A stretch of DNA of 8,194 nucleotides from NCBI GenBank assembly GCA_003250175.1, contig QKHD01000139.1, positions 1-8,194 on the forward strand, given 5' to 3'. The DNA comes from Helicobacteraceae bacterium. Its GTDB lineage: Bacteria > Campylobacterota > Campylobacteria > Campylobacterales > SZUA-545. Numbering within the stretch: position 1 is the stretch's first letter; every line of letters starts with the position of its first letter. Of the stretch, positions 1 to 6,858 are shown one piece after another. The notes beneath the pieces were generated by a model that did no database searches, was not told the DNA's origin, and saw only the letters and a program-made list of their open reading frames with translations. A program made the position numbers and the translations under genes.

Positions 1-84
1 GCAATCCTTTTTATGGGTGTAATTGTAGGCAAAGCCCTCTTGGTCGGTACTGAAAATCAGCTCCTTGTTACACGTCTGTTGCAC
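1..84 (-). CDS. Possible 5' part of an unrecognised minus-strand gene (partial, runs off the window)
   Basis: On the minus strand an open frame of 28 codons runs from a GTG at position 84 to the left edge without a stop. Its translation begins VQQTCNKELIFSTDQEGF and reads like ordinary protein, with G or C at most third codon positions as in the neighbouring genes. An in-frame TAA lies at 94-96, so a real start must be at or after that point. No Shine-Dalgarno sequence precedes the GTG; an AAGGAG lies inside the frame but is not followed by a usable start at proper distance. It could be the start of a divergent gene, a decayed remnant, or chance. The product is not recognised. Confidence 0.22.
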   Translation of the reverse strand, partial: MQQTCNKELIFSTDQEGFAYNYTHKKDC

Positions 85-113
85 ATTGGGGCGTTAAACT
101 GGGTTAAATTTTC

Positions 114-119
114 AAGGAG
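114..119 (+). promoter_or_regulatory. Ribosome binding site of the efflux operon
   Basis: AAGGAG lies 6 bases upstream of the ATG at 126. It is the strongest Shine-Dalgarno match among the plus-strand genes and fixes the start of the first gene. No convincing -10/-35 pair was found between 1 and 113: a TTGCAC at 79-84 with TTAAAT at 104-109 would put the transcription start inside this site. The operon promoter may overlap the leftmost sequence or lie outside the window. Confidence 0.75.
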
Positions 120-125
120 TAACCC

Positions 126-512
126 ATGAAACGACTTTTCCTCTTACTTGCAAGCACCCTGCTGCTGGCCTCCGCAGCCTATGCCGACGCCTTCGTCAAA
201 AAAGGCAAGGCAGGCTCCATCCAGGTGACCATGAGTTCCGACAAGCCGATGACCACCGGAGACAACTACTACACCATTACCCTGCAAAAAGACGGCAAGC
301 CCGTCACCGGCGCCGTGGTCAAGGCCAAGGTCTTCATGCCCGAAATGCCCGGCATGCCCTATATGGAGAGCACCAATACCGCCATCGAAGAGGGCAACGG
401 GGTCTATAAAACCGACCTGGCACTCAGCATGACCGGAACCTGGCAGATCCGTCTGTTTATCGATACACCGGACGGTAAAAAGCAGCAGTTCAAAAGCAGC
501 CTGATCTTCTAA
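126..512 (+). CDS. Secreted YtkA/FixH-like protein, methionine-rich, first gene of a copper efflux operon
   Basis: The 128-residue product has a clear Sec signal peptide: basic MKR, a hydrophobic leucine/alanine core, and an AYA site before D21. The mature part of about 108 residues looks like a single beta-sandwich domain of the YtkA-like type, often annotated FixH family: a strand after KDGKPV (55-60), a proline/methionine loop at 71-80, then GVYKTDLALSMTGTWQIRL (92-110). The loop holds M71, M74, M77 and M80, a regular MxxMxxMxxM run suited to soft metals; M36, M42 and M102 add further thioethers. There is no cysteine or transmembrane anchor in the mature part, unlike true FixH of cbb3 oxidase assembly. 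One base separates it from the channel gene, so it is probably cotranscribed with the pump. A periplasmic Cu(I)-binding role is inference. Confidence 0.85.
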   Translation: MKRLFLLLASTLLLASAAYADAFVKKGKAGSIQVTMSSDKPMTTGDNYYTITLQKDGKPVTGAVVKAKVFMPEMPGMPYMESTNTAIEEGNGVYKTDLALSMTGTWQIRLFIDTPDGKKQQFKSSLIF

Positions 513-513
513 C

Positions 514-1713
514 ATGAAACGTATTCTCATGGTGCTGGCATGGCTCGCGGCCTGCCAGGCGGAAACCATTCCGGAACTGATCCAAAAGAGCCTGCAGGTC
601 CATCCGGACCTGCGCTTGGCCGATGCCAGAGTGCAAAGCGCCCGTGAGGATGCGAAACTTCAAGGCCTGCTGTCCGACCCCGTGCTAAGTCTCGGGGTTA
701 ATGACATCCTGGTGACCGACCCGGCCGCCCGTGACAGAGAACCGATGCAGACCCAGTCCCTGCAGCTCTCCCAGAAATTTCCTCTCTCCCGCCGTCTCGG
801 CCATGCCGAGAAACGGGGCGAGGCGAGGGCATCTTTGGAAGCGTTCGTTCTGGAAAAACGCCGCCTGGAGCTGGCTTATGAGGTGCGTAAAAACGCCTAT
901 ACCTGGCTCAAACTCCGTGACGAGAGCGCCATATTAAACGAATACGTCAAGGTTTTTGAGGAGCTGGAACGTATCCATACCCTCTACAACACCGAATCCT
1001 CCACCCACTACGAAGCGGCGCTCGAATCCCGTGTCAAAGAGGGGAGCGTGCGAATGCGCCTGAGCGAGACCAAGGCGGCCAAAACCGCCGCTAAGGCGGC
1101 CCTGACGGCACTCATGGCCGGCGAGACGGTCGTAAGCGTCGAGGGCAATCTGGCTCCGGAGGCCCTTCCGGAGCTCGCACGGTTTTTAGAGCGCCTGAAA
1201 ACCGCGCCCATGGTGCAGATTGCCGCACGCAAAGCCGAGGCAGCGGAGCAGGGAGCGCTAAGTGCTCAGAGCGCACGGATTCCCGATCTTAGCGTTTCGC
1301 TTGGCTACTACCAGCGCGAAGCTTTTGACGACTACCTGGCCGTGGGCTTTAGCCTGCCGCTTAACAACCTCTACGGCCGTGCCGAAGGGGAAGAGGCCAA
1401 GGCCAAGCAGGAGTTTTCCGCCGCCAAGGCCGAAGAAGAGTCCCTCATCGACGACCTGACGGCCAAAGTCACGGCGCTGCACGCGACCCTTGCCAGCCTC
1501 AAAGAGCAGCAGAAGATTCAAAACGAGGTGCTCCGCGCCCAGCAGGCGATTTTGGATGGGCTGGATTCACGGGTGCAGTCCCGTCAGGCACCGCTCAAAA
1601 GCCGCTATGAGGTGCAGGCGAAACTCTTGGAGAGCCGCCTGAAACTGATCGAGCTGCAATACAAATACCGCCTGGGTTACGCCGGGCTAATCCAACTGAC
1701 CGGAGAAGAGTAA
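514..1713 (+). CDS. TolC/CusC-family outer membrane efflux channel
   Basis: This 399-residue protein is the outer membrane duct of a tripartite heavy-metal efflux complex. It starts with a short signal sequence (residues 1-16) and continues with IPELIQKSLQVHPDLRLADA, the usual opening helix of the outer membrane efflux protein family. Long alanine/glutamate/leucine-rich helices follow at about 20-70, 100-200 and 295-385, interrupted by strand segments near 55-90 (DPVLSLGVND) and 255-285 (IPDLSVSLGYYQREAF, VGFSLPLNN), matching the internally duplicated helix-barrel architecture. It is somewhat shorter than typical CusC/TolC proteins (about 450-490). An LAAC at residues 11-14 fits a lipobox, so it may be a lipoprotein like CusC. 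It lies 1 base after the YtkA-like gene and directly abuts the adaptor gene. The symbol is withheld because sequence families within this group are broad. Confidence 0.9.
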   Translation: MKRILMVLAWLAACQAETIPELIQKSLQVHPDLRLADARVQSAREDAKLQGLLSDPVLSLGVNDILVTDPAARDREPMQTQSLQLSQKFPLSRRLGHAEKRGEARASLEAFVLEKRRLELAYEVRKNAYTWLKLRDESAILNEYVKVFEELERIHTLYNTESSTHYEAALESRVKEGSVRMRLSETKAAKTAAKAALTALMAGETVVSVEGNLAPEALPELARFLERLKTAPMVQIAARKAEAAEQGALSAQSARIPDLSVSLGYYQREAFDDYLAVGFSLPLNNLYGRAEGEEAKAKQEFSAAKAEEESLIDDLTAKVTALHATLASLKEQQKIQNEVLRAQQAILDGLDSRVQSRQAPLKSRYEVQAKLLESRLKLIELQYKYRLGYAGLIQLTGEE

Positions 1714-2694
1714 ATGCGATACGGACTACTTTTTTTACTAAGCCTCACCCTCTACGCAGGTGAACTGAGCGTCGAGCAGCTCTTTAACGTCCGCCTGGCG
1801 GAGGTGAAAGAGGCTTCCATCAGTGACACCCGTGAGTACTATGGCGAAGCGGTGGCCGACGAAGGCGCCGTGCATGACGTGGTGCTGCGCACCGGCGGCT
1901 TCGTGGGTGACGTGGCGGTGGATGAGCGTTTCGTGGCGGTCAAAAAGGGGCAGACCCTCTTTAGCGTCTACGCTCCGGAGGTCTATCTCGCCTTTAACGA
2001 GCTGATCAACTCCCTCAAAGCGGGCCGCATCGAGCTGAAGGATAGCATCGTCACCAAACTGCGCCTTTTGGGCGTGGACGAGGCGGTTATCAAGCAGGCC
2101 ATCGGTACTAAAAAGGTCACGGAGTATATTCCCGTCTCGGCGCCCGCCTCCGGATATGTGATGGCCAAGTCCATCGTGGCCGGAAGCGGCATCAAAGCCG
2201 GACAGAGCCTCTATACCATTACCAATCTGGACCGCATCTGGGTGGAGGCCGAGGCCTATGAAAAGGACCTGGGCTTTCTAACCAAGGGGATGATGGCCAT
2301 GGTGCGCTTTGACGGCGCAGACAAACCGATTCACGCCAAACTCGACCAGATCTATCCCGCTATTGACCCCAAACGCCGCACCGTCACGATCCGCATGGAG
2401 ATCGACAATCCGGAGCACACCCTCTTTCCGGGGCGGTTTGCCACGGTGACCCTGGCCAAACCGGCACGAACGGCCCTGGTCATTCCCCAGACCGCGGTAA
2501 TCACCAAAGGAGAAAACACCTTTGTCTTTGTCGCCGGCGAGTACGAAGGGGAGTATGAGCCCAAGTGGGTCCGTCTCAAACGCCTGAACGACGGCCGCTA
2601 CGAGGTGCTCTCCGGATTGGAAGCCGGCGAGCGGGTGGTGGACAACTCACTCTTCCTCTTTGACAGCGACGCTCAGATCAACGGTCTCTATTAA
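1714..2694 (+). CDS. cusB: CusB-type RND periplasmic adaptor (membrane fusion protein)
   Basis: The adaptor bridges the inner membrane pump and the outer membrane channel. The 326-residue product has a signal peptide (1-15, LTLYA before GELS). The two halves of the lipoyl domain lie near 50-90 (VAVKKGQTLFSVYAPEVY) and 138-172 (VSAPASGYVMAKSIVAGSGI). Between them is the short CusB-style helical segment, including KLRLLGVDEAVIKQAI (115-130). A beta-barrel follows at about 173-250 with IDPKRRTVTIRMEIDNPE and LFPGRFATV, then the membrane-proximal domain ending GLEAGERVVDNSLFLFDSDA. It is shorter than E. coli CusB (about 407) and lacks that protein's N-terminal metal-binding methionine region: residues 16-150 contain no methionine before M150. 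The ATG directly follows the channel stop codon; GGAG at 1702-1705 gives an 8-base spacing. Confidence 0.9.
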   Translation: MRYGLLFLLSLTLYAGELSVEQLFNVRLAEVKEASISDTREYYGEAVADEGAVHDVVLRTGGFVGDVAVDERFVAVKKGQTLFSVYAPEVYLAFNELINSLKAGRIELKDSIVTKLRLLGVDEAVIKQAIGTKKVTEYIPVSAPASGYVMAKSIVAGSGIKAGQSLYTITNLDRIWVEAEAYEKDLGFLTKGMMAMVRFDGADKPIHAKLDQIYPAIDPKRRTVTIRMEIDNPEHTLFPGRFATVTLAKPARTALVIPQTAVITKGENTFVFVAGEYEGEYEPKWVRLKRLNDGRYEVLSGLEAGERVVDNSLFLFDSDAQINGLY

Positions 2695-2703
2695 GGCTGC
2701 CTC

Positions 2704-5700
2704 ATGATTGAATTTATAATCCGAAAGAGTCTCAACAGCATCTTCCTTGTCCTGACCATCTTTGCGCTGCTCATCGGCGCATCGGTCTGGGCGGTCAAAA
2801 ACACCCCGCTCGATGCCATTCCGGACCTGACACCGCCCCAGATTATCGTCAGTGTCAAGTGGCAGGGGCAGTCCCCGCAGATTATCGAAGACCAGATCAT
2901 CTACCCGCTCACCAGCGAGCTGATGGCCGTGGCGGGCACCAAGACGGTACGCGCCTTCTCCTCCTTTGAAAATGCGCTGGTCTATGTGATTTTTGATGAC
3001 AAGGTCGACATGTACTGGGCCAGGGACCGTATCTCCGAGGTCATCGCCCAGACCCAGAAGGGCTTTCCCGCCGACGCCATGGTCAAACTGGGGCCCGATG
3101 CCACGGGTATCGGCTGGGTTTATGAATACGCCCTTAAATCCAGTACCAAAACCCTCGACGAGTTGCGCACTTTGCAAGAGTACTACTACAAATACGCCCT
3201 TCTTGGGGTGAGTGGCGTGAGCGAGGTCGCCACCATCGGCGGCTTTGAGCGCAACTATCAGGTGACCCTGGATGAAGCCCGCATGGTGCAGTACGGCCTG
3301 ACGCCCCTCGATGTCAAAAAAGCCCTGCAGAACAACAACCGCGACACGGGCGGGCGCATCGTGGTGGAAAACGGCTTTGAGACGATCATCCAGGCCCACG
3401 GCTTTGCCAAAAATGCCAAGGAACTGGAAGCCATCGTGCTGAAAAACGAAGGCAAGACCCCGCTTACTATCGGCGATGTGGCCCGGATTGATCTGGTACC
3501 CTCCTACCGCCGCGGCATGGCCGATCTTAATGGTCAGGGCGAAGTGGTGGGCGGGATCGTCGTTGCCCGCTATGGGGAGAACGCCTACCGCGTCATCCAG
3601 GATGTCAAGGCCAAGCTGGCCAGCCTTGCCATGGAAGGAGTCGAGGTGGTGCCCGCCTACGACCGAAGCGACCTGATCGACAAGGCGATCGACACCCTCA
3701 AGCACACCCTGGCGGAGGAGTACGTTATCGTTTTGGCGGTCATCGCGCTCTTTTTGTTCCACTTTAGAAGCTCACTCATCGTCATCGTGGTGCTGCCGCT
3801 CATTATTCTGCTCACCTTCTTGCTCATGAAGCTCTTTGGCATGGAGTCCAATATCATGAGCCTGGGCGGGATCGCCATCGCCATCGGGGCGATGGTCGAT
3901 GCCTGTATCGTCATGATCGAAAATGCCCACAAACATTTGCAGGGCAGGGGAAATCTGCCGTTTCGCGAGCGGTTTGAGATCATTTACGAATCCTCCAAGC
4001 AGGTGGGGCGGCCGATCTTTTTTGCCCTGATGCTGATCGTCGTCTCCTTTTTGCCCATCTTTGCCCTCTCCGGACAGGAAGGGGCACTCTTTCACCCGCT
4101 GGCATTCACCAAGACCTTTGCCATGCTCTCCGGAGCCATCGTCTCCATTACGCTCGTACCTGTATTGGTGCTGCTCTTTATCAAGGGTGAGATCAAGGAC
4201 GAGCACGCCAACCCGGTCAACCGCTTTTTTATCTTCCTCTACACCCCCATTTTAAAGGGCGCCATTGCGGTGCGCGTCGCGCTGATCGTGCTGGCGGTGG
4301 CGGCGGTCGTCTACGGCGGATGGCTCTATAACAAGCAAAAATGGGAGTTCATGCCGCCGACCAATGAGCAGACCTTTATGTACATGCCCGTCACCCCCTA
4401 TGGCATCGGGATCGATCAGGCCAAGGAGCTGACCCAAAAGACCGACAAGCTTCTGGCGGACTTTCCGGAGGTCAAGACGGTCTTTGGCAAGGCAGGCCGC
4501 GCCGATACGGCCACCGACCCGGCACCTCTGAGCATGATCGAGACCATCGTCACCTTTAAAGACCCCGGCGAGTGGCGCGAAGGGGTCACCTATGAGAGCC
4601 TCCTGCGGGAGATGGAGAGCAAGATTCAGGTGATGGGACTGGTCAACTCCTGGACCTATCCGATCCGTGGGCGCATCGATATGCTGCTCACCGGCATCCG
4701 GACACCGTTGGGGATCAAGCTCTACGGCGACGACAGCGCAACACTGGAAGCCGTCGCCAAGCAGATCGAAACGACCCTCTCTGGATACGAAGGAAGCAAA
4801 AGCGTCTTTGCGGATAAATCCAATGCGGGCTACTTCATCAATATCGATGTCAACCAGACGTTAGTTGCCCAGTACGGCATCACCAAAGAGGCGGTCATGG
4901 CCTACGTGGGTGCGGCCATCGGGGGCGGCACGGTCTCCGTCCTTTATGACGGAATCGAACGCTATCCCATTTCTTTGCGCTACGCCAAGGAGGACCGCCG
5001 CGATATGGAGCGCATCAAGCGCATCCGGATCAAAACCCCCTACGGCTATATTCCCCTGGAGCAGCTGGCCCGTGTCTACCATGAAAACAGCCCCAGCGTT
5101 CTCAAGTCGGAAAAGGGCAAGAAGGTGACCTTTATCTACATCACCCCGCAGACGGGCACCACCTCCGACACTTACAAGCAGGATGCCACCAAACTGCTCG
5201 AATCGGTCACCATGCCGCCCGGATATTACATCGAGTGGGCCGGGGAGAGCGAGTATCTGGATAAGGCGATGAAGCGTCTGGCCTTTATCATCCCCATCAC
5301 GCTGGTGATCACCTTTGTACTGATCTACTTCGCCCTGGGCAACCTGACCAACTCCGTTTTGGTCTTTGCGACGCTGCCCTTTGCGGCGCTGGGCGGTATC
5401 GTCTATGTGGATTGGCTCGATTACAACTTCTCCGTAGCGGTGATCGTGGGCTTTTTGGCCCTGATCGGGGTGGCGGCGGAAACGGCGATCGTCATGATTA
5501 TCTACCTCGAAGAGGCACTGAAAAAGGTGACGGTGCGCACCAAAGAGAATATCCGCGCAGCGGTATACGAAGGGGCGGTGCTACGGGTACGACCCAAGCT
5601 GATGACGGTCTTTTCGACCCTGTTGGGACTGTTTCCTATTATGCTGAGCTCCGGAGTGGGCAGCGAGGTGATGCAACGCATTGCCGCCCCCATGATCGGC

Positions 5701-5790
5701 GGGATGGTCAGCTCCACGCTGCTGACCCTGATCATTGTTCCGGCACTCTTTTACATGATTCACGCCTCAAAGGACCGAGGCGCTTCGTAA
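2704..5790 (+). CDS. cusA: CusA-type heavy-metal RND efflux pump, likely Cu(I)/Ag(I)
   Basis: This 1028-residue inner membrane proton-driven exporter has the full length of the HME-RND family (E. coli CusA about 1047). The first membrane helix spans about 10-30, followed by a periplasmic porter domain (DAIPDLTPPQIIVSVKWQG), helices at about 338-540, a second porter domain, and helices from about 858 to 1018. Proton-relay residues are visible: D399 in GAMVDA, E926 in GVAAET and K965 in VRPKLMT. M561 (MYMP), M611 (PLSM) and M660 (RIDM) match the E. coli CusA triad M573/M623/M672 with identical 50 and 49 residue spacing. This supports Cu(I)/Ag(I) over divalent Zn/Co/Ni. Transmembrane relay methionines M385, M397, M404, M474 and M990 are kept; the M501 position is V489. 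The start follows the adaptor by 9 bases with AAGG at 2693-2696. E. coli numbering is recalled, not aligned by program. Confidence 0.95.
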   Translation: MIEFIIRKSLNSIFLVLTIFALLIGASVWAVKNTPLDAIPDLTPPQIIVSVKWQGQSPQIIEDQIIYPLTSELMAVAGTKTVRAFSSFENALVYVIFDDKVDMYWARDRISEVIAQTQKGFPADAMVKLGPDATGIGWVYEYALKSSTKTLDELRTLQEYYYKYALLGVSGVSEVATIGGFERNYQVTLDEARMVQYGLTPLDVKKALQNNNRDTGGRIVVENGFETIIQAHGFAKNAKELEAIVLKNEGKTPLTIGDVARIDLVPSYRRGMADLNGQGEVVGGIVVARYGENAYRVIQDVKAKLASLAMEGVEVVPAYDRSDLIDKAIDTLKHTLAEEYVIVLAVIALFLFHFRSSLIVIVVLPLIILLTFLLMKLFGMESNIMSLGGIAIAIGAMVDACIVMIENAHKHLQGRGNLPFRERFEIIYESSKQVGRPIFFALMLIVVSFLPIFALSGQEGALFHPLAFTKTFAMLSGAIVSITLVPVLVLLFIKGEIKDEHANPVNRFFIFLYTPILKGAIAVRVALIVLAVAAVVYGGWLYNKQKWEFMPPTNEQTFMYMPVTPYGIGIDQAKELTQKTDKLLADFPEVKTVFGKAGRADTATDPAPLSMIETIVTFKDPGEWREGVTYESLLREMESKIQVMGLVNSWTYPIRGRIDMLLTGIRTPLGIKLYGDDSATLEAVAKQIETTLSGYEGSKSVFADKSNAGYFINIDVNQTLVAQYGITKEAVMAYVGAAIGGGTVSVLYDGIERYPISLRYAKEDRRDMERIKRIRIKTPYGYIPLEQLARVYHENSPSVLKSEKGKKVTFIYITPQTGTTSDTYKQDATKLLESVTMPPGYYIEWAGESEYLDKAMKRLAFIIPITLVITFVLIYFALGNLTNSVLVFATLPFAALGGIVYVDWLDYNFSVAVIVGFLALIGVAAETAIVMIIYLEEALKKVTVRTKENIRAAVYEGAVLRVRPKLMTVFSTLLGLFPIMLSSGVGSEVMQRIAAPMIGGMVSSTLLTLIIVPALFYMIHASKDRGAS
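5763..5782. terminator. Weak hairpin at the convergent cusA / cytochrome P460 junction
   Basis: CGCCTC (5763-5768) and GAGGCG (5777-5782) can form a perfect 6-bp stem with an 8-base loop just before the cusA stop codon. The two convergent genes are only 4 bases apart, so termination signals must lie inside coding sequence. Neither strand has a good T-run after the stem, so this is at best a weak or Rho-assisted terminator. Confidence 0.25.
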
Positions 5791-5794
5791 GGGT

Positions 5795-6298
5795 TTAATG
5801 AAGTGGCTGGAGGGTCGTGAAGAGGTAGTCGTTTTGAGGGACGATGGCGTGGCACGCCACGCATTCCGCCGTGTCACCCGTCCAGGTTTCGTAGCGATCT
5901 CCCTTTTTGACAAAACGGGCGTAACCCCAGTGGTCGCCGTTTTGGTTAAACCGCTTGGAGTCCTTGAGCATGTATTCGATGCGCTGGATATTTTCCGCTT
6001 CCAGGGCATCCGGATAGCTGGGCATGGGCTTGGCATTCCAGCCGATCTTGACCACGACACTGCCTTCGGGCATGGGGGTGGTCTTCTCTTTTAGGGCCTT
6101 GTAGGCGATGGGGTTGGCCAGGATGTAACGGATCTCTTTTTTATCCGTACGGTAGTGGCTGGCCACAACTTTATAATCTTCATAGCCCTCGATCTGTCGA
6201 AAATTGAGATTGTTTTGGGGCATGACCAGATTGGGGAGTTCTGCCGCGCCCAACAGGGTGGCGAGCAGACTGAGCGTACCGAAATGTCGAATCGTCAT
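5795..6298 (-). CDS. Cytochrome P460 family c-type heme protein
   Basis: The 167-residue product starts with a signal peptide (FGTLSLLATLLGAA, before E20) and is predicted to be periplasmic. It has the P460-family layout: an N-terminal segment with YEDYKVVASHYRTDKKEIRYILANP, a central PMPEGSVVVKIGW strand (76-87), a WGYARFVKKG strand, and a C-terminal heme c motif CVACH at 146-150 followed by the characteristic NDYLFT. Characterised members oxidise hydroxylamine (true P460, with a lysine-heme crosslink) or bind NO (cytochrome c'-beta). K84 or K90 lie in the region where a crosslinking lysine might be sought, but the sequence alone does not settle this. The start is supported by AAGGA (6305-6309 on the minus strand) 6 bases upstream. 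It converges with cusA and diverges from the DsrE-SCO pair. The family call is firm; the activity is open. Confidence 0.82.
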   Translation of the reverse strand: MTIRHFGTLSLLATLLGAAELPNLVMPQNNLNFRQIEGYEDYKVVASHYRTDKKEIRYILANPIAYKALKEKTTPMPEGSVVVKIGWNAKPMPSYPDALEAENIQRIEYMLKDSKRFNQNGDHWGYARFVKKGDRYETWTGDTAECVACHAIVPQNDYLFTTLQPLH

Positions 6299-6391
6299 GG
6301 TGAATCCTTCGGATAATATGGGTGCTTCATTTTACACTTACCCTAATACGATTTGGCTAGAATATGGTGACATTTCAATAAAAGGTCGCCG
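6299..6391. promoter_or_regulatory. Divergent intergenic region between cytochrome P460 and dsrE-like genes
   Basis: These 93 bases separate the two start codons and are visibly more AT-rich than the flanking genes, so they probably hold promoters for both directions. For the plus strand, TAGAAT at 6358-6363 is a good -10 candidate preceded by a TTTGG stretch. It would start transcripts near 6370, giving a leader of about 22 bases that contains the AAAGG ribosome site at 6381-6385. No clear -35 was found; TTTACA at 6331-6336 is too distant. For the minus strand, TATTAT (6313-6318) is close to consensus but lies too near the ribosome site at 6305-6309. No clear regulator box or long palindrome was seen. 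Confidence 0.45.
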
Positions 6392-6856
6392 ATGCGCTCG
6401 CTTTTTATCCTCATGATGGCTGTTTTGGCCCTGAACGCTGCGGAAAAAAACCATCCCGTCACCCAAAAGGCGGTCTTTGACTGCACCTCCGGAGACATGC
6501 GCTACGTCGCCGGACGCATCAAGCTCATCGGCGGCACGGCGGCGGATATCGCCAAGCTGGGGCAGACGCCGAAATTTGTACTGACCGTTCACAGCGGCTG
6601 CGTGCCGCTCATGGTGAGCCATCCGGAAGACTACATGGAAGAGGGCGACGCGGAGCTGGTCTCCAAGGCGCAGCTCATGCTGCAAGACGCCATGGGCAAA
6701 TACGACATCGAGGTACGGGTCTGCGAGATCGCCATGGAGGCCTGGGGCATCGGCAGGGAAGAGCTGCTTACCTGGGCCAAGACCACGCCCAACAGCTTTG
6801 TCGACACCATTTCCCTGCAAAACGAGGGCTACGCCCTGATGCTTTTCGGTAAGTAA
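6392..6856 (+). CDS. Secreted DsrE/DsrF-like family protein
   Basis: The 154-residue product has a signal peptide (LFILMMAVLALNA, cleavage near residue 16) and a mature domain with DsrE-like fold features. These are a first strand KAVFDCTSGD, a helix, a second strand PKFVLTVHSGCVPLMV (60-75), a long helix containing KAQLMLQDAMGKYDIEVRVC (92-111), and a C-terminal stretch VDTISLQNEGYALM typical of periplasmic DsrE-like proteins. Cytoplasmic DsrE/TusD proteins relay sulfur on a cysteine; here C31, C70 and C111 are available, C111 sitting in the EVRVCEIAM position often occupied by a conserved cysteine in the family. Its substrate is unknown. It opens a two-gene operon, 2 bases ahead of the SCO gene, and has AAAGG 6 bases before its ATG. 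The family assignment rests on recognition rather than a profile search. Confidence 0.78.
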   Translation: MRSLFILMMAVLALNAAEKNHPVTQKAVFDCTSGDMRYVAGRIKLIGGTAADIAKLGQTPKFVLTVHSGCVPLMVSHPEDYMEEGDAELVSKAQLMLQDAMGKYDIEVRVCEIAMEAWGIGREELLTWAKTTPNSFVDTISLQNEGYALMLFGK

Positions 6857-6858
6857 CC

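Noticed and set aside
79..109. TTGCAC / TTAAAT as a promoter for the efflux operon
   Set aside because: The spacer is 19 bases and the transcription start would fall inside the Shine-Dalgarno sequence.
13..129. Small plus-strand frame starting MGVIVGKALLVG upstream of the operon
   Set aside because: It has no ribosome site, runs into the start of the next gene, and overlaps a minus-strand frame that looks at least as coding-like.
126..512. True FixH of cbb3 oxidase assembly
   Set aside because: There is no transmembrane anchor in the mature protein and no ccoNOPQ, ccoG or ccoI neighbours; a YtkA-like secreted domain with an efflux operon fits better.
144..569. A 141-codon minus-strand frame opposite the YtkA-like gene
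   Set aside because: The plus-strand gene has a signal peptide, a good ribosome site and family features; the reverse frame has none and spans two genes.
2647..3762. A 371-codon open frame on the minus strand opposite the start of cusA
   Set aside because: It lies wholly antisense to strongly conserved pump sequence, has histidine/glycine/aspartate-rich composition typical of a GC-rich reverse frame, and shows no recognisable domain.
2704..5790. CzcA-type divalent Co/Zn/Cd pump
   Set aside because: The three cleft methionines at CusA spacing favour monovalent copper or silver.
5412..5798. A 128-codon plus-strand frame within the end of cusA
   Set aside because: It overlaps conserved RND membrane helices in another frame and its arginine/glycine-rich translation looks like a shadow.
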